A DNA stretch of 64,000 bases. Source: Flammeovirga yaeyamensis (GTDB lineage: Bacteria; Bacteroidota; Bacteroidia; Cytophagales; Flammeovirgaceae). The notes beneath the pieces are model-generated. The model made no database searches. It was not told the DNA's origin and saw nothing but the letters and a program-made list of their open reading frames with translations. Where the stretch lies: positions 4,866,501 through 4,930,500 of the forward strand of contig NZ_CP076132.1 of NCBI RefSeq assembly GCF_018736045.1, written 5' to 3'. Shown one piece after another: positions 7,707 to 16,473 of the stretch (the stretch's first letter is position 1; every line of letters begins with the position of its first letter). The translations under genes were made by a program, and so were the position numbers.

Positions 7707-8648
7707 CTATTTTAATTCTTTCTGATAGAAATCGTTCACTAACGATTCCCCACTAAACTGATATTTAAACCTCGCCAAGCCTTCGTTTAAGTATTTCCCA
7801 TCCTCTTCACATGAGTGACCAAAATCGATATATTCTTTCTCACAATCTCCGATCATCTGCATAAAAACAGCATCAAGTACTTTGTATTTTCTACCTTCTA
7901 TAGAGTTGACTGAATACTGTACTTTGCAAACATTCGGAGTAAGAAACAATAAAGCGCCACTCAGCATTTCCCCTCCTTTAAACCCTCCTATCAATTTTAT
8001 TTGATCAGGAAATAATGATTTTAGATAAATCAATTCCTCCAAAGAATGCGTAGGTGTCACATTATGTCTGCTCGTTAAATTATCATTCAACATTGTCCAA
8101 AATGCTTCAAAGTCATCACAAACTTTAATTTCAATATCATTCGATAAGGCTATTCTTTCATTCTTTCTCCTGCTTCTATCAGCCGCAATCTGACGATCAA
8201 TTTTTATTACCCCACTCAAATCCCTTCTTATCAATTGCCATGAATTTTTAAATAGAGCATAGACGTCTTCTTCCCCTTGTTCGGTTTTGTAGATATATGG
8301 AGTTACCTTATAAATGATTTTTTGAACATCATGCACTAGACAATAACGTTCTATTTCAGAAAGTATATCAATGATTTTTTGAACAAAGGTTCTTGGTTTG
8401 TACAAAAGTCCACCAAAAGTAAGCCCTGCATGAGAACTCACCACTCCATCATTTAAAGTAGCAGGAAATAAGGCTACAATTTGATTCGTTTGATTTCTGA
8501 TGATGAGAGAATAATCAATAAATCTGTCTTTATGATATTCAATAAAATCACGAGTAAAAAAAAAGTGTTGTTGCATACATTTCATCACAAAAGTATTCCA
8601 CTCCGCCCTATTCTCTTGATGATACCTTTCTACTTTATATGTTTCCAC
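7707..8648 (-). CDS. GNAT/FemAB-like acyltransferase
   Basis: 313 residues of the Acetyltransf_6/FemAB-like type. The N-terminal half has the FFFTRDFIEYHKDRF segment and the typical GLTFGGLLYKP; the second half has GGFKGGEMLSGALLFLTPNV and HSCEEDGKYLNEGLARFK, typical of two-GNAT-fold proteins that transfer acyl or aminoacyl groups to sugars or peptides. The substrate is not deducible. No signal peptide, so cytosolic. It stands alone, divergent from the EnvC-like gene. Confidence 0.75.
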   Translation of the reverse strand: METYKVERYHQENRAEWNTFVMKCMQQHFFFTRDFIEYHKDRFIDYSLIIRNQTNQIVALFPATLNDGVVSSHAGLTFGGLLYKPRTFVQKIIDILSEIERYCLVHDVQKIIYKVTPYIYKTEQGEEDVYALFKNSWQLIRRDLSGVIKIDRQIAADRSRRKNERIALSNDIEIKVCDDFEAFWTMLNDNLTSRHNVTPTHSLEELIYLKSLFPDQIKLIGGFKGGEMLSGALLFLTPNVCKVQYSVNSIEGRKYKVLDAVFMQMIGDCEKEYIDFGHSCEEDGKYLNEGLARFKYQFSGESLVNDFYQKELK

Positions 8649-8851
8649 TTTTATATGATCGAAAAAATGATGCTTTTACCCAATTTCAAACATGGGGATT
8701 AACTACTTTTTAAAATGAGATTCTTCTCAGAAATAAATATAAACAGCGTTTTAAAAATAATTCTACTTCTCTAGAAAATAGCGTTAAATTCTTCCTAAGA
8801 AACTGATGTAAATATCTAATTTATCTTTAATAAATACATTAAGGAATCAAA

Positions 8852-8882
8852 TTTGTATATTTATAACTTAATACTGCTTTTG
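8852..8882 (+). promoter_or_regulatory. Predicted promoter of the EnvC-like gene
   Basis: TTTG (8852-8855), a 19-base spacer and TGCTTTTG (8875-8882) fit the Bacteroidota -33/-7 pattern with one mismatch in the -7 box. The expected transcript start falls inside or next to the palindrome at 8883-8913. Confidence 0.55.
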
Positions 8883-8913
8883 CATTCTGAAATAAAAAAA
8901 TTATTTCAGAATG
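8883..8913. promoter_or_regulatory. 13-base perfect inverted repeat in the leader of the EnvC-like gene
   Basis: CATTCTGAAATAA (8883-8895) and TTATTTCAGAATG (8901-8913) are perfect inverted arms separated by five As. The repeat begins right after the -7 box and ends 30 bases before the ATG. There is no T-run after it, so it is not an intrinsic terminator. It could be an operator or a leader hairpin. Confidence 0.7.
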
Positions 8914-8943
8914 AACATCTAAGTGATTTTTTACTACTATTCA

Positions 8944-10095
8944 ATGCGTTTCTTTTTTACGATAATAGCAATATGTTTTTCTTACATCTTATTCGCTCAA
9001 CAAGATGTACAACAGGCTAAGAAAAAAATAGCCCAGACTTCTGCTATTCTCAAAAATACAACAGAACAAAAAGAAACTTCATTAAGTGAATTAAGCGACC
9101 TTGAAGCTCAAATTGAAGGTTTAGAACATCTGTTGGATCAAATTAATAAGCGCATAAATGTCTCGAAGAAAGAAGCTTTATTGGCTACACACAGTATCGA
9201 TTCTCTTAACGATAAGGTGCTTCTTCTAAAACAAGAATATGCTCAACTCGTGTATGCCTCTTATAAAACAGGAGGTGACTTCGAACAGTTGGCTTATCTT
9301 CTTGCTAGCGATAATTTCTCACAATTTGTCAGAAGAGCAAGTTACATTGAGCATTACAAAGAAATTCGTAAAAAGCAGATTTTAGAAATTGAAAGAACAC
9401 AAGCACTCCTAGCCGATAAAAAAGTAGAACTTGAAGAACGAAATAAAGAAGAACAAGTCCTTTTAAAAGAAGAGAAGGCTCAACTCGCTTCATTGAAATC
9501 ATTAGAAAAACAACAAAGTGAATTAATAGCTGATCTTAAGAACAAAGAAGAATATCTAAAGAAACAGCTAGAACAAGAAAGAGAAGGTTTAGCTGAAATT
9601 CAACGTCAGATGTTAGCCATTACGACTAAAATAAAATCTGATGAAACATCAAGAAGTAAAGAGTTGGCCATGGCCTCCTCTAAATCTTTTGATGAGTTGC
9701 AAGGAACATTAATTTGGCCTGTTCCCGAAGGAGTTATCACCAATCGCTTTGGTATTCGTCCTCATCCCATCTTGGAGGGCGTTTCTATAGAAAATCATGG
9801 TATTGATATTCGTGTAAAACAAAACACCAAAGTAAAAACGGTGCACAAAGGAGTAGTCACGGCAGTATCAAAAGTACCCAACCTTCAAAATGTTGTCATG
9901 TTAAGACATGGCAACTACTTTACGGTTTACTCAAAACTTTCTAAAGTATATGTAAAGGTCGGCGATCAGCTTCCTTCTTCTAAAGCAATTGGGTTAGCAG
10001 GTAAAAACGAAGACGGTGTTTACGAAGTTCAATTTCAAATTTGGAATACTGAAGGACAAAAATTGGATCCTGAACAGTGGCTCGCTAAAGATTAA
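8944..10095 (+). CDS. Degenerate M23/LytM protein, EnvC-like murein hydrolase activator
   Basis: 384 residues from the ATG at 8944; the in-frame GTG at 8923 would put extra residues before a normal signal peptide (MRFFFTIIAICFSYILFAQ). After the signal there is a long coiled coil (about 25-245), then a LytM domain (about 255-384). The zinc and catalytic residues are mostly lost: the first His is N284 (NHGID, with D288 kept), the YxHL His is K331, and the HLH pair is replaced by E361-V-Q363. This is the pattern of EnvC/NlpD activators, which switch on amidases at the septum instead of cutting peptidoglycan. Periplasmic. The unusual palindromic leader lies just upstream. Confidence 0.85.
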   Translation: MRFFFTIIAICFSYILFAQQDVQQAKKKIAQTSAILKNTTEQKETSLSELSDLEAQIEGLEHLLDQINKRINVSKKEALLATHSIDSLNDKVLLLKQEYAQLVYASYKTGGDFEQLAYLLASDNFSQFVRRASYIEHYKEIRKKQILEIERTQALLADKKVELEERNKEEQVLLKEEKAQLASLKSLEKQQSELIADLKNKEEYLKKQLEQEREGLAEIQRQMLAITTKIKSDETSRSKELAMASSKSFDELQGTLIWPVPEGVITNRFGIRPHPILEGVSIENHGIDIRVKQNTKVKTVHKGVVTAVSKVPNLQNVVMLRHGNYFTVYSKLSKVYVKVGDQLPSSKAIGLAGKNEDGVYEVQFQIWNTEGQKLDPEQWLAKD

Positions 10096-10278
10096 TTCCT
10101 ATTCATTCCCAACGACTTCCTCTAAACTCTTTTATTATTCATGTATTTTCACGTGTGAATAATATTTAATGAGTAAGATTTTAATTACATTTATTTGAGT
10201 TTTTACTTTTTTTAAGAGTTCTATAACAAACTCAATGTATTTTATCTCGTTCAATCGGAGACAACAAATAATTAAAAC

Positions 10279-10770
10279 ATGAAAAAATTCTTATTCACTA
10301 TCTGCGCTCTACTAGCAACTGTAAGCCTTTATGCTCAAACCCCTGCTTTTACTGCATCACCTCAAGGTCAAAATATGGACTTTGAAACAATCAAGACATT
10401 AATTAAAGCTGAAAAAAGAGGCGTTTTAAAAGAAAACATGAATTTAGCCGAGGATGAAAATGATGTTTTCTGGCCTGTTTATGATAAATACGAATTCGAA
10501 CATAGTCAATTGATGAATCAGCAATACGCACTTCTTAAAGAGTATGCTGAGAATTTCGAAACTCTTGATGAAAAGAGAACGGATGAGTTGATGAAATTGG
10601 CTTTGAAATTAAATAAACAAGAAATTGATCTTAATTTGAAGTACTACAAGCAGATGAAAAAAGTCGTTTCTACACAAACAGCTGCTCGTTTTGTTCAGAT
10701 TATGGGACAGTTAAATACAGTGATCGACTTGAGCATGACTCAAGAGTTACCGCTGATTAATAACCTTTAA
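10279..10770 (+). CDS. Periplasmic helical protein, Spy/CpxP-like
   Basis: 163 residues with signal peptide MKKFLFTICALLATVSLYAQ. The mature part is all-helical and charged, with ENMNLAEDENDVFWPVYDKY and a KLALKLNKQEIDLNLKYYKQ hairpin helix, resembling the LTXXQ/Spy-type periplasmic proteins common in Bacteroidota. Such proteins act as chaperones or envelope-stress sensors; that role is an inference here. It stands alone and ends at a strong terminator facing gatC. Confidence 0.6.
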   Translation: MKKFLFTICALLATVSLYAQTPAFTASPQGQNMDFETIKTLIKAEKRGVLKENMNLAEDENDVFWPVYDKYEFEHSQLMNQQYALLKEYAENFETLDEKRTDELMKLALKLNKQEIDLNLKYYKQMKKVVSTQTAARFVQIMGQLNTVIDLSMTQELPLINNL

Positions 10771-10787
10771 TCGGTAAAGTATTTAAC

Positions 10788-10830
10788 AAAAAAAGACCTT
10801 GGAGGATTCAACTTCAAGGTCTTTTTTTAT
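10788..10830. terminator. Terminator between the Spy-like gene and gatC
   Basis: AAAAAGACCTTG and CAAGGTCTTTTT form a 12-pair stem around GAGGATTCAACTT-type loop sequence, with a T-run on the plus strand and an A-run suited to the opposite direction too. Confidence 0.8.
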
Positions 10831-10858
10831 TTGAAAATATTTTATTAAAAGAGCTTTT

Positions 10859-11146
10859 TTACTCCAATACTTTTGGTACTCTAAAGTAATCTGCGTCCTT
10901 TTTAGGAGCATTCTTTAAAGCATCCTCATGCGACAAAGTTCTTGCTGCTTCATCTTGTCTCCACACGCTTTGCTCTACTGTCATGTGAGTTAACGGCTCA
11001 ACACCATCAGTATCTACTTCTTCAAGCTTTGCTACCCACTCCACAATTTCGTTCATGCTTTTCAGCATTTTCTCTTCTTTGTCTTTATCCAGTTCTAAAC
11101 GGGATAAATGAGCAATTTTTTCTATAGTATCTTTATCAATAATCAT
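10859..11146 (-). CDS. gatC: Asp/Glu-tRNA amidotransferase subunit C
   Basis: 95 residues, the normal size for GatC. It begins with the family motif KDTIEKIAHLSRLEL, has the central VDTDGVEPLTH and ends with DADYFRVPKVLE. GatC stabilises the GatA/GatB pair that converts Glu-tRNA(Gln) or Asp-tRNA(Asn) to the amide form. gatA and gatB are not in this window, so the complex is encoded at scattered loci. It lies downstream of plsC on the same strand, 119 bases apart. Confidence 0.92.
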   Translation of the reverse strand: MIIDKDTIEKIAHLSRLELDKDKEEKMLKSMNEIVEWVAKLEEVDTDGVEPLTHMTVEQSVWRQDEAARTLSHEDALKNAPKKDADYFRVPKVLE

Positions 11147-11265
11147 AATTAGTGTTTGATTATTTTATCAATATATCACAAATTAAATGATTTATTTGAG
11201 ATAATTTCAATAAAACACATGAATTAGTAAGAAATAACTCTTTTATACATCATAAGAAAAACCAA

Positions 11266-12018
11266 TTAACCTTTAGTTGAATATTCTTTTGGGTAATGCT
11301 TTTTCAATTCAGCTTCTATGACCTCTTTCGTTTTCTTTTTCAATCGGTCCACATCATCTAAAGTGAGTCCTTCTGTAGAAATTGGTGCATGCTGTACCAA
11401 ACGCAAAGGCGTCCATTTTAAATAAGGGCCTAATGATGGCCATATTTTCCAATTACTCACAATAGTCACCGGCACAACAGGCTTTTGAGCACGGATCGCA
11501 ATTATATATGCCCCATCTTTAAAAGAATTCAAAGTAGGTGGCGTTCTATTTTGAGTACCTTCAGGAAAAATCCCTAAACTATACCCTTCTTTTAATCTAT
11601 CAATTGATTTTTGAAAGAGTTCCTCATTCTTTCTCGAATTTTTTCTATCCACAGTGATATGGATATTTCTAAACATCCATCCAAAAATAGGTGCTTTTCC
11701 TAAACTGTTTTTCCCTAAAAAGATCACAAACTGATCCACAATCAATTGCAAAGCAGGAATATCCAGAAAAGAGGTATGATTACTCACAAATACATAAGCC
11801 TCTTTCTTCGACAATTTTACTTTTTTTTCCTTTTTAATAGGAATCAAAATCATGATATAAGTAAAATAGGCCCAAGCTTTATTTAGGTAGTAAGTGAATG
11901 GCAATAGCTTCCTATTGGGCACCCAAATAACTAGCGCAAAAAGTGGATACAACAGTAAAAGCCCAAGCATGAACATACTGATACCCCAGATTAAATAAAG
12001 TCTTAAAAAAAACATCAT
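11266..12018 (-). CDS. plsC: 1-acyl-sn-glycerol-3-phosphate acyltransferase (PlsC-like)
   Basis: 250 residues. An N-terminal hydrophobic segment anchors it to the inner membrane. The acyltransferase motifs are clear: NHTSFLD (HX4D, motif I), the Arg-containing TVDRKN segment, FPEGTQNR (motif III) and VPVTIV (motif IV). It makes phosphatidic acid from lysophosphatidic acid in phospholipid synthesis; an ornithine-lipid or other acyltransferase of the same superfamily is possible. The upstream region, about 300 bases, is shared divergently with uvrA. Confidence 0.85.
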   Translation of the reverse strand: MMFFLRLYLIWGISMFMLGLLLLYPLFALVIWVPNRKLLPFTYYLNKAWAYFTYIMILIPIKKEKKVKLSKKEAYVFVSNHTSFLDIPALQLIVDQFVIFLGKNSLGKAPIFGWMFRNIHITVDRKNSRKNEELFQKSIDRLKEGYSLGIFPEGTQNRTPPTLNSFKDGAYIIAIRAQKPVVPVTIVSNWKIWPSLGPYLKWTPLRLVQHAPISTEGLTLDDVDRLKKKTKEVIEAELKKHYPKEYSTKG

Positions 12019-12326
12019 TTTGGCTATTGAATTAAGTGAAGATCACCTCTTCTTAAATTACCAGCAAAGAGAAAATTTAGTTTAGTTTTTACTTGAATAC
12101 TTTTCTCTTACTTACAAAAATGATATATTTTTTTATTGATGAATAAATGTTCAATGATTTTTTCGTCAATTCACAAGATATTTTCTTACTATTTGATGTT
12201 TAATTAATGCATTTCTCTAATTTTATAGTCTGTTTTTTATCATCTTGTATATGAATAATGGTAGTGCGTTAAAACGTAGATCCGATTATTCAAAACTAAG
12301 ATTTCAAAAGTCACCATCAGCTTTTT
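12019..12326. other. Divergent intergenic region between plsC and uvrA
   Basis: An AT-rich stretch with no supported gene or RNA. It should hold promoters for both plsC and uvrA. A loose -7-like sequence (TATCATCTTG, near 12238) is present, but I could not see a clear SOS-type operator for uvrA. Confidence 0.45.
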
Positions 12327-15152
12327 ATGCGTTCAGTAGATCAACTCAACCCCAAAGAATACATTATTGTCAAAGGAGCCAAAGTCAACAATCTAAAAAA
12401 TGTTGATGTGTCCATTCCTAGAAATAGTTTTGTGGTCATCACAGGTGTTTCAGGATCTGGAAAATCCTCCTTAGCTTTCGATACCCTTTTTGCAGAGGGA
12501 CAACGTATGTATGTGGAAAGTTTGAGTTCCTATGCCCGTCAGTTTTTGGGCAGAATGGAAAAACCTGAGGTGGAATACATCAGAGGAGTTTGCCCTGCCA
12601 TCGCGGTAGAACAAAAAGTCTCAACGAAAAACCCTAGGTCTACTGTAGGTACCACCACCGAGATTTACGATTACCTCAAATTACTTTTTGCAAGAGTAGG
12701 TACTACCTACTCACCTATATCTGGAGAAAAAGTAAGTAAATCTTCTGTAACGGATATCGTCAACTACATCTATACTTTTAAGGAAGGCACAAGGTTTATT
12801 ATCTCTTGTCCATTAAAAATTCCTGAAGGACGTGAACCAAAAATTGCTCTCAACCTTCTACTACAGCAAGGTTTTACAAGAGTGATTGCTGATGGTCAAG
12901 TGGTGTATATCGAAGAATTAGTAGAAAGCTTAGAAAAAGGTGAAAAGGTAGATCTCGAAGCCTTGGAAATGCTAATTGATAGAAACGCAGTCAAAAAAGA
13001 CGATGAAGAGAATCAGTTTAGAGTAGCTGACTCCATTCAAACTGCGTTATTCGAAGGTGTTGGCGAATGTAGAATCGAAATTATCCAAAAAGGAAAAGAT
13101 AAAATTAGCACAACCTTCTCCGATAAGTTCGAAGCCGACGGAATGATCTTCGAGGAACCAAGTGTCAACCTTTTCAGTTTCAATAACCCTTACGGTGCTT
13201 GTAAACGATGTGAAGGTTTCGGTAAGATTTTAGGTATCGATCCTGATTTAGTCATTCCCGATAAAACACTTTCTGTGATTGATGATGCGATTATGCCTTG
13301 GAGAACGGAAACCATGAAAAAATGGTTGAAACCTCTAACGGATAATGCACACGAAAACGGCTTCCCAATTTTTAGATCGTACAATGAATTATCTGATGAT
13401 GAAAAGGATATTCTTTGGAACGGTAAAGGCAAGTTTAAAGGTATCAACAAGTTCTTTGATCACTTAGCTTCTAAAACGCATAAGATTCAATACCGCGTGA
13501 TGTTATCAAGATATCGTGGTAGAACTGTTTGCCCAGAATGTCATGGTTCAAGACTTAGAAAAGATGCTTCATATGTCAAAATCGATGGTAAATCAATTAT
13601 TGATGTGGTATTAATGCCTATCGAAGAATCGAGTGCCTTTTTCGATAAAATCAAATTAAACATACACGAGCATAAAATTGCCGATCGCCTTCTTGCAGAA
13701 ATCAAGAACAGATTGCAATACATGAATAAAGTGGGGTTAGGTTACCTTACCCTCAACCGTCTGACAAGTACTTTATCGGGCGGTGAATATCAAAGAATAA
13801 AATTAGCGACTTCTTTAGGTTCTGCATTAGTAGGATCGATGTATATCTTGGATGAGCCAAGTATCGGTCTTCACCCAAGAGATACACAAAACCTTATCGT
13901 TGTTCTAAAAGAATTACAGCGATTGGGGAATACGGTTATCGTAGTAGAACACGAGGAAGAAGTAATGCGTGCGGCCGACGAAATTATTGATATCGGACCG
14001 GATGCAGGTAGTTATGGCGGTCAACTTCAATTCCAAGGAAGTATTGACGAAGCCATTGCAAACCCAGAACAATCGCATACCACTCGTTATTTAAGTGGAT
14101 TATCATTTATTCCGACACCGGAAAAGCGTAGACCTTGGTCAGAATACATCGAAGTGATAGGAGCCAAAGAAAACAACTTGAAAAACCTTGATATCAAATT
14201 CCCATTGGGAGTAATTACATGTATTACGGGGGTTTCTGGTAGTGGTAAATCAACTTTAGTTAAAAAATGTCTGACTCCTGCTTTAAACAGAGCATTGGGG
14301 AATCATACAGACGAAAAAGCAAAGATTGATCGAATCGATGGCAACATCAAGAGTATTACCAAAGTGGAGTTTGTCGACCAAAACCCTATTGGTAAATCAT
14401 CTCGTTCTAACCCTGTAACCTACGTTAAAGCATACGATCCAATCAGGGAATTATTCTCTAAGCAACCACTTTCTACCAATAGAGGTTACAAGCCTGCTTT
14501 CTTTTCTTTTAATGTGGATGGAGGCCGTTGTGAAACTTGTCAGGGTGAAGGAACAAACAAGATAGAGATGCAGTTTATGGCGGATATCTTCCTTCCTTGC
14601 GAAAGTTGTGGTGGTAAGCGTTTTAAAAATGAAATTCTTGAAGTAAAATATAAGGAGAAAAGTATTTCTGACATCCTCGAACTCAGTGTAGACGAGGCGG
14701 TAGAATTCTTTGCCGACCAAAAGAAGATTATCCAGCGTCTCCAACCATTACTTGATGTTGGTTTGGGTTATATTCGTTTGGGTCAATCATCAAATACTCT
14801 TTCTGGAGGAGAGGCACAAAGAGTAAAATTAGCTTCATTCTTAGCCAAAGGCACACTAAAAGAATCCGAAAGAGTACTTTTTGTATTCGATGAACCAACG
14901 ACCGGACTTCATTTCCAAGACATCGATAAATTAATGAAAGCCATCAATGCATTGATTGATAAAGGACATACGGCCATTATTATCGAACATAACGTGGAGG
15001 TAATTAAAACAGCCGATTGGATGATCGATATCGGTCCTGAAGGAGGTAAAAACGGTGGAGACATTGTCTTTGAAGGAACTCCAGATGATATTATTAAAAC
15101 CAAAAATGGCTTTACTGCAGGTTATTTAAAAGCAGCCATGAAATCTAACTAA
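12327..15152 (+). CDS. uvrA: Excinuclease ABC subunit A
   Basis: Full-length 941 residues. It is the damage-recognition ATPase of nucleotide excision repair. The first Walker A is GVSGSGKSS near residues 40-48, the second GVSGSGKST near 635; ABC signatures LSGGEYQR and LSGGEAQR are both intact. The zinc modules show CKRCEGFG, CPECHGSR, CETCQGEG and CESCGGKR. It heads a tight operon: the histidine phosphatase starts 8 bases after its stop. uvrB and uvrC are not in the window. Confidence 0.97.
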   Translation: MRSVDQLNPKEYIIVKGAKVNNLKNVDVSIPRNSFVVITGVSGSGKSSLAFDTLFAEGQRMYVESLSSYARQFLGRMEKPEVEYIRGVCPAIAVEQKVSTKNPRSTVGTTTEIYDYLKLLFARVGTTYSPISGEKVSKSSVTDIVNYIYTFKEGTRFIISCPLKIPEGREPKIALNLLLQQGFTRVIADGQVVYIEELVESLEKGEKVDLEALEMLIDRNAVKKDDEENQFRVADSIQTALFEGVGECRIEIIQKGKDKISTTFSDKFEADGMIFEEPSVNLFSFNNPYGACKRCEGFGKILGIDPDLVIPDKTLSVIDDAIMPWRTETMKKWLKPLTDNAHENGFPIFRSYNELSDDEKDILWNGKGKFKGINKFFDHLASKTHKIQYRVMLSRYRGRTVCPECHGSRLRKDASYVKIDGKSIIDVVLMPIEESSAFFDKIKLNIHEHKIADRLLAEIKNRLQYMNKVGLGYLTLNRLTSTLSGGEYQRIKLATSLGSALVGSMYILDEPSIGLHPRDTQNLIVVLKELQRLGNTVIVVEHEEEVMRAADEIIDIGPDAGSYGGQLQFQGSIDEAIANPEQSHTTRYLSGLSFIPTPEKRRPWSEYIEVIGAKENNLKNLDIKFPLGVITCITGVSGSGKSTLVKKCLTPALNRALGNHTDEKAKIDRIDGNIKSITKVEFVDQNPIGKSSRSNPVTYVKAYDPIRELFSKQPLSTNRGYKPAFFSFNVDGGRCETCQGEGTNKIEMQFMADIFLPCESCGGKRFKNEILEVKYKEKSISDILELSVDEAVEFFADQKKIIQRLQPLLDVGLGYIRLGQSSNTLSGGEAQRVKLASFLAKGTLKESERVLFVFDEPTTGLHFQDIDKLMKAINALIDKGHTAIIIEHNVEVIKTADWMIDIGPEGGKNGGDIVFEGTPDDIIKTKNGFTAGYLKAAMKSN

Positions 15153-15160
15153 TTTACTAT

Positions 15161-15727
15161 ATGAGCATGACGATCTATCTTGTTCGACATACTACCCCTG
15201 ATGTCGAAGCAAGCAAAATTTTATATGGACAAACAGATTTAAATTTGGATCAAAATTTTGATGCTGAAGCCGAAGAAGTAAAACAAACTATTGGTGATGA
15301 TGGACTATCCAGTATTTTTTATAGTCCACTAAAAAGGTGTAAACAATTAGCAAAGAAACTACCTGCTGATATTCACATTGAAGATGATCGTTTGCTAGAA
15401 ATTAATTATGGTGATTGGGAGATGAAAACCTTCCACGAATTGGGTGCTGACTTAAAAGAGTGGGCCAAATATTTTGATCATAAGGCGGCTCCAAATGGCG
15501 AATCTTTGATGGACGTAAAATCGAGATTATGCGATTTTTGGCAAGATAATATTCAATATGATGAAGGTAAAAGTATCGCTATTGTAACCCACGGTGTTGT
15601 AATGCGAGTAATTTTATGTTACCTTCTCGAAATGCCTTTAAAAAATATCTTCCGAATTCAGTTTGGGTTTGGTAAGGTAATTAAGATTGAACTACAAGAA
15701 TCTGGTAGAACCAGAGTAAACATATAA
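15161..15727 (+). CDS. Histidine phosphatase family protein
   Basis: 188 residues of the phosphoglycerate-mutase-like fold. The catalytic motif is LVRHTTPDV (RHT instead of the common RHG), followed by SPLKRCKQLA, the acidic residues in LLEINYGDWEM and the second catalytic histidine in IVTHGVVMRV. The closest common relatives are alpha-ribazole phosphatase-like (CobC) proteins, but there is no cobalamin gene nearby, so the substrate is unassigned. Translationally packed between uvrA (8 bases) and scpA (2 bases). Confidence 0.85.
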   Translation: MSMTIYLVRHTTPDVEASKILYGQTDLNLDQNFDAEAEEVKQTIGDDGLSSIFYSPLKRCKQLAKKLPADIHIEDDRLLEINYGDWEMKTFHELGADLKEWAKYFDHKAAPNGESLMDVKSRLCDFWQDNIQYDEGKSIAIVTHGVVMRVILCYLLEMPLKNIFRIQFGFGKVIKIELQESGRTRVNI

Positions 15728-15729
15728 CA

Positions 15730-16473
15730 ATGAGCTTCGAAATAAAAATTCAAATATTTGAGGGCCCTTTTGATCTCCTTCTTTTCTTTATTCAAAGAGA
15801 TGAATTAGACATTCATGATATTCCTATTTCACAAATCACCAACGATTTTTTAGGGTATATGGAAGATATGGAACGTCTTAATATTGAATTAGCGAGTGAT
15901 TTCATTGTTGTTGCGGCTACGTTAATGCGTATTAAAGCAAAGATGTTATTACCAAGAGTTGAAAAGGACGAAGATGGCAATGATATCGACCCAAGAGATG
16001 AATTAGTCAAACACCTTTTAGAATACATGAAGTACAAATCGGTTCTTCAAACACTAGAAGAGTGGGAAATTTCTATGCTAAATAGAGAAAAAAGAGGAAA
16101 CATCTCCAACGAAGTCTCTGATATTGAAGAAGAAATTGGAGTAGAAGCCGAACTTCAGAATGTGGACTTATTCAGCCTTCTAAAGTTCTATCAAAATGCC
16201 TTAAAGAAGCTAGATGCCCAAGAAAATGCACCTCGACATCAGGTAGTAAAGTATCCTTATTCTCAAGAAGAAAGACAAGACAGCATCATCGATACCTTAA
16301 AAACTAAAGAAAAGTTTAGTTTTATGGATTTAATTAAAGCAGATTTTAATAATGTGGCCATTGTTTTCAACTTTCTAGCTGTTTTAGAGTTACTTTCTCA
16401 AAACAGAATTACCATTGAAGTACACGAAGGATTCAACAATTTTGATATTAAGAGAATTGATGAAGCTGCTTAA
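15730..16473 (+). CDS. scpA: Segregation and condensation protein A
   Basis: 247 residues of the kleisin family. It opens with FEGPFDLLLFFIQRDELDIHDIPI, continues with FIVVAATLMRIKAKMLLPR and ends with a winged-helix-like region (FLAVLELLSQNRITIEV). ScpA bridges the SMC dimer and recruits ScpB for chromosome condensation. scpB is not adjacent. It starts two bases after the phosphatase stop, and its last codons overlap the start of the following glycosyltransferase gene, so translational coupling is likely. Confidence 0.93.
   Translation: MSFEIKIQIFEGPFDLLLFFIQRDELDIHDIPISQITNDFLGYMEDMERLNIELASDFIVVAATLMRIKAKMLLPRVEKDEDGNDIDPRDELVKHLLEYMKYKSVLQTLEEWEISMLNREKRGNISNEVSDIEEEIGVEAELQNVDLFSLLKFYQNALKKLDAQENAPRHQVVKYPYSQEERQDSIIDTLKTKEKFSFMDLIKADFNNVAIVFNFLAVLELLSQNRITIEVHEGFNNFDIKRIDEAA

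Noticed and set aside
14451-14744. 97-codon minus-strand frame inside uvrA
   Set aside because: It lies wholly within a strongly conserved gene on the opposite strand; shadow frame.
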